Notes: generated by a model from the sequence alone, not told the origin. Numbered from the stretch's first letter, positions 41,687-51,121 are shown. The stretch is 64,000 bases of DNA from Nisaea nitritireducens (GCF_014904795.1 NZ_JACZFS010000010.1:62001-126000); one strand, 5' to 3'. Program-made: numbers and translations.

Positions 41687-43263
41687 TGGAGCAGTTTGCC
41701 CACCTCCTCGATCGGTTGCTCTACGCGCCGCAAAAGATCACCAAGCTGAAGCTGATGGCTGACTATTTCATTCATGCGCCGGACCCTGACCGGGGCATAG
41801 CGCTTGCGCTCCTGACCGGTGCTCTGGATCTGAAAAACGCCAAACCGGCCCTGATCCGGCAACTGGTCATGCAGCGCGTCGACCCGGATCTATTCCGCTG
41901 GTCTCATGATTTTGTCGGTGACCTGGCTGAAACGGTCGCCCTGATCTGGCCTGAACGAGCGACGAATGCGGCGCCGCCCCGGCTTGGCGAACTTCCGGAA
42001 CAGCTTGCGGGGCTCAAGGCACCCGAGGCGGGTGAGCAGCTGGCAGGCTGGCTGGATACGCTGGATGCGACCGGTCGCTGGGCGTTGCTGAAGCTGGTGA
42101 CAGGAAGCCTGAAAGTCGGTGTTTCAGCTCGGCTCGCCAAGGCGGCACTTGGGGATGCTTTCGAGACTTCAGTGGACGAAATCGAAGAGATTTGGCACGG
42201 GCTGGAGGCGCCCTATGAGCCGCTGTTCGCCTGGCTGGAGGGCCGGGCACCGCGCCCGGATATGAGCAACCGTGCCGTCTTCCGCCCCCTGATGCTGGCC
42301 AACTCGCTCGATGACATGGAGCTGGTGAAGCTGCCACTGGCGGACTATGCGGCGGAATGGAAATGGGATGGGCTTAGGGTCCAGCTTGCCGCCCGAGGTA
42401 GCGAGCGGCGGCTCTATTCCCGGACCGGTGACGATATTTCTGCTGCCTTTCCTGACATTGTTGACTTCATGACCTTCGAAGGCGTGCTGGATGGCGAATT
42501 GTTGGTGGTTCGGGAAGGGGAAGTCGCGCCGTTCGACGATCTGCGGCAGCGGCTCAACCGGAAGCGGACGACGGCAAAGATGCTGCAGCAGCACCCGGCC
42601 CATATCCGGCTCTACGATATCCTGTTCGACGGCACCGAAGACTTGCGCGGCCTCGGCTTTGAGGCGCGGCGGGCTCGTCTGGAAGCTTTCTGGGGGCGTG
42701 AACAGCCAGAGCGCACGGATCTCTCGGAGTTGATCCCCTTCGACAGCGTGGAAGCGCTTGAGGCGCTCAGGGCCGGGAGCCGGAGCGCGCAGAGCGAGGG
42801 TCTGATGCTGAAACATCGCCACAGCGTCTATCAGGCAGGGCGACCGGCAGGGCCATGGTTCAAATGGAAACGGGATGCGCTGACTGCAGATGCGGTCGTC
42901 ATGTATGTCCAGCGCGGGCAGGGGCGGCGCTCGTCCTTTTATTCCGACTATACCGTCGGTGCCTGGCGGGACGGGGAGGAGGGGGCGGAGCTTGTGCCGG
43001 TCGGCAAGGCCTGTTCCGGCTTTACGGATGAGGAGCTGAAGAAGCTTGATAAATGGGTGCGCGACAATACAGCCAACCGGTTCGGGCCTGTTCGGGAGGT
43101 GACGCAGTCGCTGGTCGTCGAGGTGGCGTTCGACAGTGTGCACCGGTCATCGCGACACAAGAGCGGCGTTGCCATGCGCTGTCCGCGTTTTCACCGCATT
43201 CGCTGGGACAAACCGGCGGAAGAGGCAGATCGTCTGGAAAGCCTTGAGAAGCTGATCGATTGA
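41686..43263 (+). CDS. ATP-dependent DNA ligase (ligase-associated repair type), 525 aa
   Basis: The adenylation motif I is EWKWDGLRVQ with the nucleophile K226. Other motifs are RLYSRTGDDIS (Ia/III), VLDGELLV (motif III), SEGLMLKH (IV) and WFKWKRD (V). Residues 1-200 form the N-terminal DNA-binding domain, and the C-terminal OB-fold ends VAFDSVHRSSRHKSGVAMR. The length suits TIGR04120. Together with the helicase, PdeM and exonuclease the window contains the full set. Confidence 0.94.
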   Translation: MEQFAHLLDRLLYAPQKITKLKLMADYFIHAPDPDRGIALALLTGALDLKNAKPALIRQLVMQRVDPDLFRWSHDFVGDLAETVALIWPERATNAAPPRLGELPEQLAGLKAPEAGEQLAGWLDTLDATGRWALLKLVTGSLKVGVSARLAKAALGDAFETSVDEIEEIWHGLEAPYEPLFAWLEGRAPRPDMSNRAVFRPLMLANSLDDMELVKLPLADYAAEWKWDGLRVQLAARGSERRLYSRTGDDISAAFPDIVDFMTFEGVLDGELLVVREGEVAPFDDLRQRLNRKRTTAKMLQQHPAHIRLYDILFDGTEDLRGLGFEARRARLEAFWGREQPERTDLSELIPFDSVEALEALRAGSRSAQSEGLMLKHRHSVYQAGRPAGPWFKWKRDALTADAVVMYVQRGQGRRSSFYSDYTVGAWRDGEEGAELVPVGKACSGFTDEELKKLDKWVRDNTANRFGPVREVTQSLVVEVAFDSVHRSSRHKSGVAMRCPRFHRIRWDKPAEEADRLESLEKLID

Positions 43264-43337
43264 GGTGGTTTCTCCATCCCGGCTTTCCAAGCCAAGCGTT
43301 TTCTTGATAAAGACAGGTAACGTCTTGGAAAATCGCT

Positions 43338-43964
43338 ATGAATGACCGTGCCGCCGACCGCATTCTGTTCCAGCTGAAAACCCGGGGTCCGCAGACCATC
43401 GGTGAACTCGGCGCGCATTTCTCGATGACCGGGGAAGCTGCGCGTCAGCATCTGGCGAAACTCGCCGATGCCGGTCTCGTTGAACCCGAGGACCGGCGCC
43501 AGGGCCGTGGCCGGCCACGCCGCTATTGGATGCTGACCGAGAGCGGCCACGCTCGGTTTCCGGACAATCATGCCCAGCTCACCGTCGAGCTATTGCAGTC
43601 CGTCCGGGAGCTGTTCGGGGACGCTGGGCTTGACCGTTTGATCGACAAGCGCAGGGTTGAAACCCTGAACGCCTACAAGGCCGACATAGGGAAAGCCGAT
43701 AGCTTCAAGGACCGGCTCGAGCGGCTGACCGCGATGCGGGAGCGGGAAGGCTATATGGCCGATTGGTCAGAGGTGGACGACGGCTCGTTCCTGCTGATCG
43801 AGAACCATTGCCCGATATGTGCGGCGGCGGCCGAATGCCAGGGAATTTGCCGGGCTGAACTGGAGCTTTTTCAGGATGTTCTCGGACCGGATTGCATGGT
43901 AGAGCGGACCGATCATATTCTTGCCGGCGCACGTCGTTGCGCCTATCGGATCACGCCTAGATGA
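43338..43964 (+). CDS. SufR-like winged-helix regulator with Cys cluster, 208 aa
   Basis: An N-terminal winged helix (about residues 5-75: IGELGAHFSMTGEAARQHLAKLADAGLVE, wing RQGRGRPRRYW). The C-terminal domain ends with Cys residues in NHCPICAAAAECQGICRAEL and a last CAYRI. This layout is that of SufR/COG2345 repressors, where three Cys hold an Fe-S cluster. No suf genes are in the window, so the target is unknown. The next small gene overlaps by 4 bp. Confidence 0.85.
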   Translation: MNDRAADRILFQLKTRGPQTIGELGAHFSMTGEAARQHLAKLADAGLVEPEDRRQGRGRPRRYWMLTESGHARFPDNHAQLTVELLQSVRELFGDAGLDRLIDKRRVETLNAYKADIGKADSFKDRLERLTAMREREGYMADWSEVDDGSFLLIENHCPICAAAAECQGICRAELELFQDVLGPDCMVERTDHILAGARRCAYRITPR

Positions 43965-44218
43965 ATCGCATTGAACGGAAAAAGGTTTCCGCGCTGGTCG
44001 GCCTGCGCAAGCGAGTTCCCATTGGCATTGGGCACAATATGGGACCGCCTTTGAGCGTGGCCTATAACCGTCTTGTCTGGCGCAAAGCCATCGCCAAGGC
44101 TTGGGAGCCGCCGGCGGATCGCCTGATTTTGCAGCGTCGGCTGAAACGGGCGAAGGAACTTGGCATGACCTATCGGGAGTACATGCTGGAGATCCTGGAG
44201 CGAGGCAGGCATCTCTAG
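43961..44218 (+). CDS. small basic hypothetical protein with GHNMGPP motif, 85 aa
   Basis: Coupled to the SufR-like gene by an ATGA overlap. The product is highly basic (about a quarter Lys/Arg) and helical at the end (RLKRAKELGMTYREYMLEILERG). The central GIGHNMGPPLS motif is seen in other small alphaproteobacterial proteins of unknown role. A nucleic-acid-binding function is possible from charge alone. The last 4 bp overlap the convergent cysNC gene. Confidence 0.65.
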   Translation: MNRIERKKVSALVGLRKRVPIGIGHNMGPPLSVAYNRLVWRKAIAKAWEPPADRLILQRRLKRAKELGMTYREYMLEILERGRHL

Positions 44219-46104
44219 CGGCCGTCACCGTTCCGCTTAACCAGGCTGAAGTTCTCTTCCACATAGGCCATCAGTTCGGCGACGGACTCATTCGCCGTAC
44301 GGTCCGCTGTGTCGACCGTTACCTCCGGCGTTACCGGTTCCTCATACGGGGCCGAAACACCGGTGAATTCCTTGATCTCGCCGGCCCGGGCTTTCTTGTA
44401 GAGACCTTTCGGATCGCGCCCTTCGCATGTGGCGACATCAGCCGCGACATAAACTTCGTGGAACAGGTCCGGTGCGATGGAGCGGGCCCGGTCGCGGTCA
44501 GCGCGGTAGGGTGAGATAAAGGCCGTAATGACCAGCACGCCAGCGCTGGCGAAGAGCTTGGCGACTTCGCCGACGCGGCGGATGTTTTCCACCCGGTCTT
44601 CCGGTGCGAAGCCGAGATCGGAGGACAGGCCGAAACGGACATTGTCCCCGTCCAGCACATAGACCTGATACCCCTTGGCGAAAAGCTGCTGTTCCAGCTC
44701 GATGGCGATGGTCGATTTACCGGCGCCCGACAGGCCGGTCAGCCAGAGAACGCCACCCTCGTGCCCGTTGGCATGGGCGCGCAGTTCCGGGGTCACCCGG
44801 TGCTCGACCGCCGTAATGTTGGTCGACCGGACATCGGTGCGGCTGCGTTGGTCGGGATAGCCTTCCATGAAAATGGTGCCGCCGCCGACCGTGTCGTACT
44901 CGTCCACCAGGACGAAGCGGCCGGTTTTGGGGTTGTCGGAGAACTCGTCGAGAGCCAGCATGGCGCGGGCGCGGAGTGTTACTTCGCCGATTGCGTTGCG
45001 CTCCAGGGTGTCGCCCGAGTGGGTCGTCAGATTCTCGACATCGATCACTGTCTCGATCGACTGCACCTCGACGGTCTGCTCATTGTTGGCGAGCTTCAGT
45101 TTGTAGCGCTTGCCGACTTCCAGAGGTTTGCGGCCCAGCCAGAAAATCCGGGCCCGAAAAACATTGGTCTCGACCGGCGCATTTGCCTCGTGGCTGATCA
45201 TCTGGCCGCGCTCGATGAAAAGCTGCTCGCTCAACGTGATGCCGACGGACTGGCCAGCGGAGGCGCTGAGGGCCGGCGCATTGGTATTCCAACTCTCGAT
45301 GCTCTTGACCGTCACTTTCTTGTTGGACGGGGAGATCAGGATCGTATCGCCGGTGCGAATGCGGCCGCTCTCTATCCGGCCGGCAATGATCCGGCGTTCG
45401 TCGAACTTGTAGACGTCCTGTACCGGGAGGCGCAGCGGTCGCTCCGTCGGCAGAACCGGGGGCGTGAAAGCGTCCAGTACCTGGACGAGAGAAGGGCCTT
45501 GGTACCAAGGCATCCGGTCCGGCGCGCTGATAAGCCCCTGTCCCTCGCGGGCGGAGACCGGAATGATGGCGGAGGCTTCGAGGCCGAGTTCCGACAGGTA
45601 GTTGCGGATTTCGGTCGTCAGTTCCTGGAAGCGCTCCTCGCGATAATCTGCCAGGTCCATCTTGTTGATAACGACAGCAACCTGCCGAACGCCCAGCAGG
45701 TGCAGGATATAGCCGTGTCGCCGGGATTGCTCCTGCATGCCGTCCTTGGCATCGATCACCAGCACTGCGGCATCGGACAAAGCCGCGCCGGACACCATGT
45801 TCTTCAGGAATTCCTTGTGGCCCGGCGCATCGATGATGACGTAGTTGCGCTTCTCCGTGTTGAAGAAGATCTGCGTCGTGTCGATGGTAATGCCCTGGTC
45901 ACGCTCCGCCTGTAGTGCGTCGAGGACGAAGGCCCATTCGACCGGCATTCCGCGCCGTTCGGACATGGCGATGACGGCTTCGGCCTTGCCGTCCGGCAGT
46001 GAGTTGGTCTCGTGCAGCAGGCGGCCGATCAGGGTCGACTTGCCGTGATCGACATGGCCGACGACGACGAGCTTGAGGGGAGGGATTTCAGAGGAAACGT
46101 GCAT
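44215..46104 (-). CDS. cysNC: sulfate adenylyltransferase subunit 1 / APS kinase fusion (CysN-CysC), 629 aa
   Basis: Residues about 8-215 are the GTPase (P-loop GHVDHGKST, DAPGHKEF, NKMDLAD), and two beta-barrels extend to about 430. Then comes APS kinase from about 448 (LTGLSGAGKSTIAIELE, LDGDNVR, FISPYRADRD). It activates sulfate to APS with CysD and phosphorylates it to PAPS, as in NodQ-type fusions. The cysD gene ends 37 bp upstream. No sulfite reductase gene is in the window. Confidence 0.95.
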   Translation of the reverse strand: MHVSSEIPPLKLVVVGHVDHGKSTLIGRLLHETNSLPDGKAEAVIAMSERRGMPVEWAFVLDALQAERDQGITIDTTQIFFNTEKRNYVIIDAPGHKEFLKNMVSGAALSDAAVLVIDAKDGMQEQSRRHGYILHLLGVRQVAVVINKMDLADYREERFQELTTEIRNYLSELGLEASAIIPVSAREGQGLISAPDRMPWYQGPSLVQVLDAFTPPVLPTERPLRLPVQDVYKFDERRIIAGRIESGRIRTGDTILISPSNKKVTVKSIESWNTNAPALSASAGQSVGITLSEQLFIERGQMISHEANAPVETNVFRARIFWLGRKPLEVGKRYKLKLANNEQTVEVQSIETVIDVENLTTHSGDTLERNAIGEVTLRARAMLALDEFSDNPKTGRFVLVDEYDTVGGGTIFMEGYPDQRSRTDVRSTNITAVEHRVTPELRAHANGHEGGVLWLTGLSGAGKSTIAIELEQQLFAKGYQVYVLDGDNVRFGLSSDLGFAPEDRVENIRRVGEVAKLFASAGVLVITAFISPYRADRDRARSIAPDLFHEVYVAADVATCEGRDPKGLYKKARAGEIKEFTGVSAPYEEPVTPEVTVDTADRTANESVAELMAYVEENFSLVKRNGDGR

Positions 46105-46141
46105 TTTGAAACTCTTGACCGATCAAGTGCGGCAATGGGAC

Positions 46142-46936
46142 TTACATATAGCCTGCGGTACGGAGCCGTTCGAAGGCGTCTTCCGCCTCGTGGTCCATGG
46201 CGCGGCCGCTGCGTTCGGCGATGGTGGTTCCTTCAAGCTCGGCGATGATCTCTTCGATCGTGCCGGCCTCGCTCTCGATGGGATTGGTGATGTCCTGATC
46301 GCCGAGGGAGCGGTATCGCTTGCCGTTCTTCGAGAAATACAGGTCGACGATCGGAATGCCCTCGCGCTGGATATAGCGCCAGATATCGAGTTCGGTCCAA
46401 TGCAGGATCGGGTGAATCCGGATGTGGGTGCCAGGCGCGAAATCGGTCTTGAACTGGTCCCAGAATTCCGGTGGCTGGTCGCGGAAATCCCATTCGGCAT
46501 TCTCGCCGCGGGGGCTGAAGACGCGTTCCTTGGCGCGGGTGGCTTCCTCGTCCCGACGGATGCCGGCGACCACGGCCTGCATGTCCTGCTCGGCGATCAG
46601 GCGCTTCAGCGCCTCGGTCTTGCGGGCGGCGGAGCGGGTGGCCGGCGGGAGCGTCGGATCAATCTCTTCGATCGGCGGGCAGTCCCGGACGATCAGGTTC
46701 ACGCCCCATTCGGCGGAATACTTTTTCTGGAAGTCATACATCTCCGGAAATTTCTTTCCGGTGTCGCAGAACATCAACGGGAACGGTACATGACCCAGGA
46801 ACGCCTTGCGGGCGAGCCAAACCATGACGTTCGAATCCTTTCCGAGGGACCAGAGCATGCCCATGCGGTCGAACTTGTTAAAGGCTTCGCGCAGAATGTA
46901 GACACTCTGCGCTTCCAGCGCGTCGAGATGATCCAT
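46142..46936 (-). CDS. cysD: sulfate adenylyltransferase subunit 2 CysD, 264 aa
   Basis: An ATP-pyrophosphatase (PP-loop) enzyme. The PP-loop is LWSLGKDSNVM (usually SxGKDSSV), with CDTGKKFPEMYDF, AGIRRDEEATRAKERVFS and the C-terminal SLGDQDITNPIESEAGTI. Length is somewhat below the usual 300, mostly because of a short N-terminus. ATG 46936 was chosen; TTG 46957 is possible. Neither has a good ribosome site. It forms the ATP sulfurylase with CysN. Confidence 0.93.
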   Translation of the reverse strand: MDHLDALEAQSVYILREAFNKFDRMGMLWSLGKDSNVMVWLARKAFLGHVPFPLMFCDTGKKFPEMYDFQKKYSAEWGVNLIVRDCPPIEEIDPTLPPATRSAARKTEALKRLIAEQDMQAVVAGIRRDEEATRAKERVFSPRGENAEWDFRDQPPEFWDQFKTDFAPGTHIRIHPILHWTELDIWRYIQREGIPIVDLYFSKNGKRYRSLGDQDITNPIESEAGTIEEIIAELEGTTIAERSGRAMDHEAEDAFERLRTAGYM

Positions 46937-47111
46937 CGGGCCGGGTGTTCCGTTCAAAATCCAAGTTGAGCGCGGTTACTAAGCGTCATATGGCATCTTG
47001 TCAAAAGCACAAAAGGGGACCGGGAACGATTTGCACATATCGGTCGCCCTTATGTGTCGCTCAGGGAAAGCCTAGTCTCTTTACTCCTGTTCAGTGGGAA
47101 TATTTTTCCGT

Positions 47112-48287
47112 TCAGGATTCCCCGCCGGAGAAGTATACAGCATCCGCGAGTGAAGAACGGTCCGGAGCGAGATCTGCGGCAGAGAGACCCTCGGCCGCGA
47201 CCTGATCGGGCAGGGCCTTGCCCTGCGCCAGGGCAGCAGATGTCATTCCCATGGCGGCTGATGTCTGAATGCCGTAACCGCCTTGCCCTGCGAGCCAGAA
47301 AAAGCCTTGCAAGCCTGGCTCAAAGCCCACGACGGGAGATTTGTCTCCGACAAAGGAGCGCAGTCCGGCCCAGCGGCTATGGAAACGTCCGACCTTCAGG
47401 GTGGTGGCATTCTCGATCCGGTCGACAGCGATGGCGAGGTCGAGATCCTCGGGCTGGGCGTCTGTCGGCATGGAGGGGGTCTCGTCGGCGGGCGATCCGA
47501 GGAAGCGTCCGCCTTCCGGCTTGATGTACCAGTCCTCGTTCACGTTCACGACCGCAGGCAGAATATCGGGATTGATTCCTTCCGGCGGATCGAAGGTGAA
47601 GGCAGTGCGCCGCTTCGGTATGAGCCCGATCGGCTTGGCGCCGGCCATCTTGCCAACCTCGTCGGCCCAGGCGCCGGCGGCATTGATGACGACAGGGGCA
47701 GTGAAGGTTCCAGCCCGCGTCTCGACGGTCCAGCCGTCTGCGGTTCGAGACAGCCCCTGGATTTCGGCGTCTGTCACGATCTCTCCGCCGCTCGCGCGCA
47801 TGCCGCGGATGAAGCCCCAGTGCAGGGCGTGGACATCCATGTCCATATCGCTGGGATCATAGAGACCACGCACGACTTTCGCCGGGTCTATAGCGGGGAA
47901 CAGTTCGAGCAGGCGGGCACCTTCGACGATCTCCGTACCGTCCGCGTTCGCCGCGAGCTCCTCGTGCATGGCGCCGAGCGCATCGAGCTGGTCCGCCTCG
48001 GCCAAAACCAGGGAGCCGCGCGGTGTCAGAATCGGATCTGCGGCGAACCCTTCCGGCGGGTTCAGAAAGAACGGCTTACCGGCACGGTTCAATGCCCGGA
48101 TCGCGGCATTGCCATAGCTCTCGATGTAAAGGGCAGCAGAGCGACCGGTCGTGTGATAGCCAGGCTGGCTTTCCCGCTCCAGCAGCAGGACGGATCCATG
48201 CAGCGCAAGATAGTACGCGCAGGATGCGCCCGCCATGCCGGCGCCAATGATGATGTAATCCGCGTGGCGGTTCGTGCTGGAAGTCAT
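47112..48287 (-). CDS. FAD-dependent D-amino-acid (D-arginine-like) dehydrogenase, 391 aa
   Basis: FAD site G15-A-G17-M-A-G20, then LLLERESQPGYHTTGRSAALY, which is very like the D-arginine dehydrogenase DauA of Pseudomonas. Further matches are FFLNPPEGF, VVINAAGAWADE, LIPKRRTAF and the C-terminal FFWLAGQGGYGIQTSAAMG. It oxidises D-amino acids to 2-oxo acids and ammonia, passing electrons to an unknown acceptor. It is divergent from the D-aminoacylase gene (48462), whose product would supply free D-amino acids. Confidence 0.88.
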   Translation of the reverse strand: MTSSTNRHADYIIIGAGMAGASCAYYLALHGSVLLLERESQPGYHTTGRSAALYIESYGNAAIRALNRAGKPFFLNPPEGFAADPILTPRGSLVLAEADQLDALGAMHEELAANADGTEIVEGARLLELFPAIDPAKVVRGLYDPSDMDMDVHALHWGFIRGMRASGGEIVTDAEIQGLSRTADGWTVETRAGTFTAPVVINAAGAWADEVGKMAGAKPIGLIPKRRTAFTFDPPEGINPDILPAVVNVNEDWYIKPEGGRFLGSPADETPSMPTDAQPEDLDLAIAVDRIENATTLKVGRFHSRWAGLRSFVGDKSPVVGFEPGLQGFFWLAGQGGYGIQTSAAMGMTSAALAQGKALPDQVAAEGLSAADLAPDRSSLADAVYFSGGES

Positions 48288-48461
48288 GTCGTGATCCTAT
48301 TCGAGAGGGACCCAGAGCCTACGCCGTGACTTTCCCCAATCTCAAGGCTTGTCCTACTTGTGCTGACGGGCTTCGGCACAAGTTCCGTCGCGGCCATTGA
48401 CTTGCCCCGCCTCTCCGCAGTCCGATCTAGCCTGGGATATCTAGACCGAGGGGATCGGGTA

Positions 48462-49919
48462 ATGGCTGAGGCAGGGTTCGACATTGTTCTGGAAGGCGGG
48501 GATATAGTCGACGGAACCGGAGCGCCGAGACGGCGCGCGGATGTTGGTATTCGGGACGAGCAGATTGCCGCCATCGGCGACCTGTCCGAATCAGAAGCCG
48601 GCCGCCGGATCGATGTCAGCAACCGCATCGTCGCGCCGGGCTTCATTGACGTTCATACCCATGACGACCGCATGCTGCTGTGCGAGCCCGACTTCGATAT
48701 GAAGGTCAGCCAGGGCGTGACCACCGTAGTCGTCGGCAATTGCGGTATCAGTCTGGCGCCGTTGGTGACCGATGTGCCGCCGCCGCCACTTGATCTCATC
48801 GGGGACGCCGACTGGTACAAATTCGCTACTTTCGATTCCTTCCTGCGCGCCGTCGAGCAGGCGCCCGCTTCGGTGAACGCGGCCTTTCTGGTCGGCCATT
48901 CGACGCTTCGGGTTGGCACCATGGATCGTCTTGATCGCGGGGCGACCGGCGAAGAGATCAAATCCATGCGCGGGTTGCTGGAAGAAGGGTTGGAATCCGG
49001 TGCCGTCGGATTCTCCACAGGGCTTTTTTATGCGCCGTCCCATAAGGCGCCGACCGAAGAAGTGATCGAGCTGTCCCGCAGCCTGAAGGCCTTTGGTGCC
49101 CGTTACGTGACGCATATGCGGAACGAATCGGACGGGGTCATGGAGTCTCTGGACGAGACCTTCACCATCGGCCGCGAGGCGGGTGTGCCGGTGATCGTCT
49201 CGCATCACAAGGTGCAGGGAAAACACAATTTCGGCCGTAGCTGCGAAACCCTGGCCTGCATCGAGAAGCACATGCATCACCAGGATATCGGCCTCGATGT
49301 CTATCCATATGCGGCATCTTCGACCGTGTTGAAGGCCGATGCCATCGCCCTTGCCGAGAAGGTGAAAATCACCTGGTCGAAGGCACGCCCGGATCTGGCC
49401 GGGCGCATGCTGGATGATATTGCCAAGGAATTCGGTTGCAACCTGTTCGAGGCGGCCGAGATGCTGCAGCCGGCCGGCGCGATATATTTCAGCATGAGCG
49501 AGGAGGATGTGCAGCGCATCCTCAAGTTCGAACACGCGATGATCGGCTCCGACGGGTTGCCGCATGACGAGTTCCCGCATCCCCGGCTCTGGGGCACGTT
49601 CCCGCGAGTGCTGGGCCATTACTGCCGCGATCTTGAGCTGTTCTCGTTGGAAGAGGCGGTGCGCCGTATGACCGGGCTCTCCGCCGATAAATTCGGCCTG
49701 AAGGGGCGGGGACGGATCGCTGAAGGCAACTTCGCCGATATCTGTGTGTTCGATGAGAAGACGGTGATCGACCGGGCCGATTTCGACAATCCGACCGCGC
49801 CGTCCGGCGGCATCGAGAGCGTCTTCGTGAACGGCCGCATGGTCTGGGGGGCGGGTGCTCATACAGGCGCTCGTCCAGGCAAGGCCCTGCGCCGCGGCAT
49901 GGGGCCACTTGCCGCTTAA
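48462..49919 (+). CDS. N-acyl-D-amino-acid deacylase (D-aminoacylase), 485 aa
   Basis: An amidohydrolase. GFIDVHTHDDRMLL gives the HxH motif, and TTVVVGNCGISLAP holds the Cys ligand typical of D-aminoacylases. SHHKVQGKHN and GSDGLPHDEFPHPRLWGTFPRVLG (in two parts) finish the metal site and C-terminal signature. It releases D-amino acids from N-acyl derivatives. ATG 48462 has GAGGGG upstream; the frame is open from 48360. It faces the D-amino-acid dehydrogenase and is followed 33 bp later by an isochorismatase-type hydrolase. Confidence 0.9.
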   Translation: MAEAGFDIVLEGGDIVDGTGAPRRRADVGIRDEQIAAIGDLSESEAGRRIDVSNRIVAPGFIDVHTHDDRMLLCEPDFDMKVSQGVTTVVVGNCGISLAPLVTDVPPPPLDLIGDADWYKFATFDSFLRAVEQAPASVNAAFLVGHSTLRVGTMDRLDRGATGEEIKSMRGLLEEGLESGAVGFSTGLFYAPSHKAPTEEVIELSRSLKAFGARYVTHMRNESDGVMESLDETFTIGREAGVPVIVSHHKVQGKHNFGRSCETLACIEKHMHHQDIGLDVYPYAASSTVLKADAIALAEKVKITWSKARPDLAGRMLDDIAKEFGCNLFEAAEMLQPAGAIYFSMSEEDVQRILKFEHAMIGSDGLPHDEFPHPRLWGTFPRVLGHYCRDLELFSLEEAVRRMTGLSADKFGLKGRGRIAEGNFADICVFDEKTVIDRADFDNPTAPSGGIESVFVNGRMVWGAGAHTGARPGKALRRGMGPLAA

Positions 49920-49952
49920 AGCGCCGTAGAGCGCATCCAGGAGGAAACAAAA

Positions 49953-50549
49953 ATGAGCGATACGCCGAAAACACTTCTCCAGATGGCCGGCGTGCCCAAC
50001 ACGCCGCCGGCCCTGGGGGAATCCGTTCTGTTGCTGATCGATGCGCAGAACGAATATGTCAGCGGTGTGCTGGCATTACCGGGGGTGGCGCCGGCAACGG
50101 ATGTGCTGGCGTCAGTGCTGGCGAAAGCACGGGCGGCTGGCGCTCCGATCGTGCATGTCCGCCACAAAGGCAATCCGGGCGGGGCGTTCGATCCGGAGAC
50201 GGACCGGTTTGCGATCATCGACGCGGTCTCGCCGCAAGACGGTGAAGAGATTGTCGACAAGAAGCTGCCGAACTCCTTCGCAGGCACGAATCTTCAGGCT
50301 GTGCTTGAGGCGACGGGCCGGAAGAAGCTCATCATCGGCGGCTTCATGACCCATATGTGTGTCAGCTCGACCACGCGCGCGGCTCTGGATCTCGGCTGGA
50401 GTTCCGCGGTGATTTCGGACGGTTGCGCGACCCGGGCCCTGCCAAGCCCGACGGGCGGCAAGGTCGTCTCTGCCGATACGCTGCATGAAGCCAGTCTGGC
50501 AGGGCTTTCCGACCGGTTTGCGATTATCGCTCCGGGCTCCTCGTTCTGA
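49953..50549 (+). CDS. isochorismatase-family cysteine hydrolase, 198 aa
   Basis: The catalytic triad is visible as D (LLLIDAQNEY, about residue 30), K (VDKKLPNSF, about 96) and C (GGFMTHMCVSST, about 134). The cis-peptide after GGFMTH is a family feature. Members hydrolyse amides or isochorismate; an amidase role fits its place next to the deacylase. An AGGAGG ribosome site is 9 bp before ATG. Confidence 0.9.
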   Translation: MSDTPKTLLQMAGVPNTPPALGESVLLLIDAQNEYVSGVLALPGVAPATDVLASVLAKARAAGAPIVHVRHKGNPGGAFDPETDRFAIIDAVSPQDGEEIVDKKLPNSFAGTNLQAVLEATGRKKLIIGGFMTHMCVSSTTRAALDLGWSSAVISDGCATRALPSPTGGKVVSADTLHEASLAGLSDRFAIIAPGSSF

Positions 50550-50559
50550 TGCGCGGCTG

Positions 50560-51027
50560 TTATTTGGTGTAGTGCGCTCTCATGCTGTTGGCGATGGCGA
50601 TCAGTTGCGGATCGCTGATGTCATCGAACTGAACATGGACGCCGTTCTCGGTGCTGCTGACGACCCGTGCCGCCACTCTTCCGGCTTCCGGAATGTTCAG
50701 CTCAATCTCGGTGTCCGGCTTGACCGGCCAATCCGCGATGATATAGGCGCCGCCGATGGAGAGGTCCTCGATGGCGCAATCGACATCTTTGCCGTCGATC
50801 CGGAAGATGGAGATATCGCGGCGCGGCTCTCTCAGGTCGCGCCGCCGATCTCCGTCTTGCGGCAGATCGATCAGGAGGCGGAGAGCCGCAAGTTCGTGCA
50901 GAAGTTCCGCAACCTGTGATGCCGATGTGTCGTCTGACATCTTTCCGAGCAGACGCTCGGCCTGTCCCTGAATGCTCGAGAGCCCCTCCGAGAGGGTTTT
51001 CGTCTGATCCGGATGCAGGTCAGGCAT
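50560..51027 (-). CDS. PilZ-domain protein, 155 aa
   Basis: The c-di-GMP-binding PilZ motifs are present: the R-rich segment RRRDLREPRRDIS (residues about 63-75) and DLSIGGAYI (D/NxSxxG, about 88-96), followed by a beta-barrel to residue 145. The N-terminal 55 residues are helical and may form a dimer or partner site. It is a single gene, convergent with the isochorismatase gene. The regulated process cannot be told from context. Confidence 0.87.
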   Translation of the reverse strand: MPDLHPDQTKTLSEGLSSIQGQAERLLGKMSDDTSASQVAELLHELAALRLLIDLPQDGDRRRDLREPRRDISIFRIDGKDVDCAIEDLSIGGAYIIADWPVKPDTEIELNIPEAGRVAARVVSSTENGVHVQFDDISDPQLIAIANSMRAHYTK

Positions 51028-51121
51028 GGTCGCTACCTCTCACTCTGGTGAGATACTTGATCTACCCAGAGTGAGTATTCGCGTCTTTTCCCGATCTGTA
51101 CAGGCCGACGGGCTACTGTTT

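Noticed and set aside
48591-49862. A 423-codon minus-strand frame antisense to the D-aminoacylase
   Set aside because: The same GC3 artefact; the plus-strand gene is clear. The frame at 12764-13888 was rejected for the same reason.
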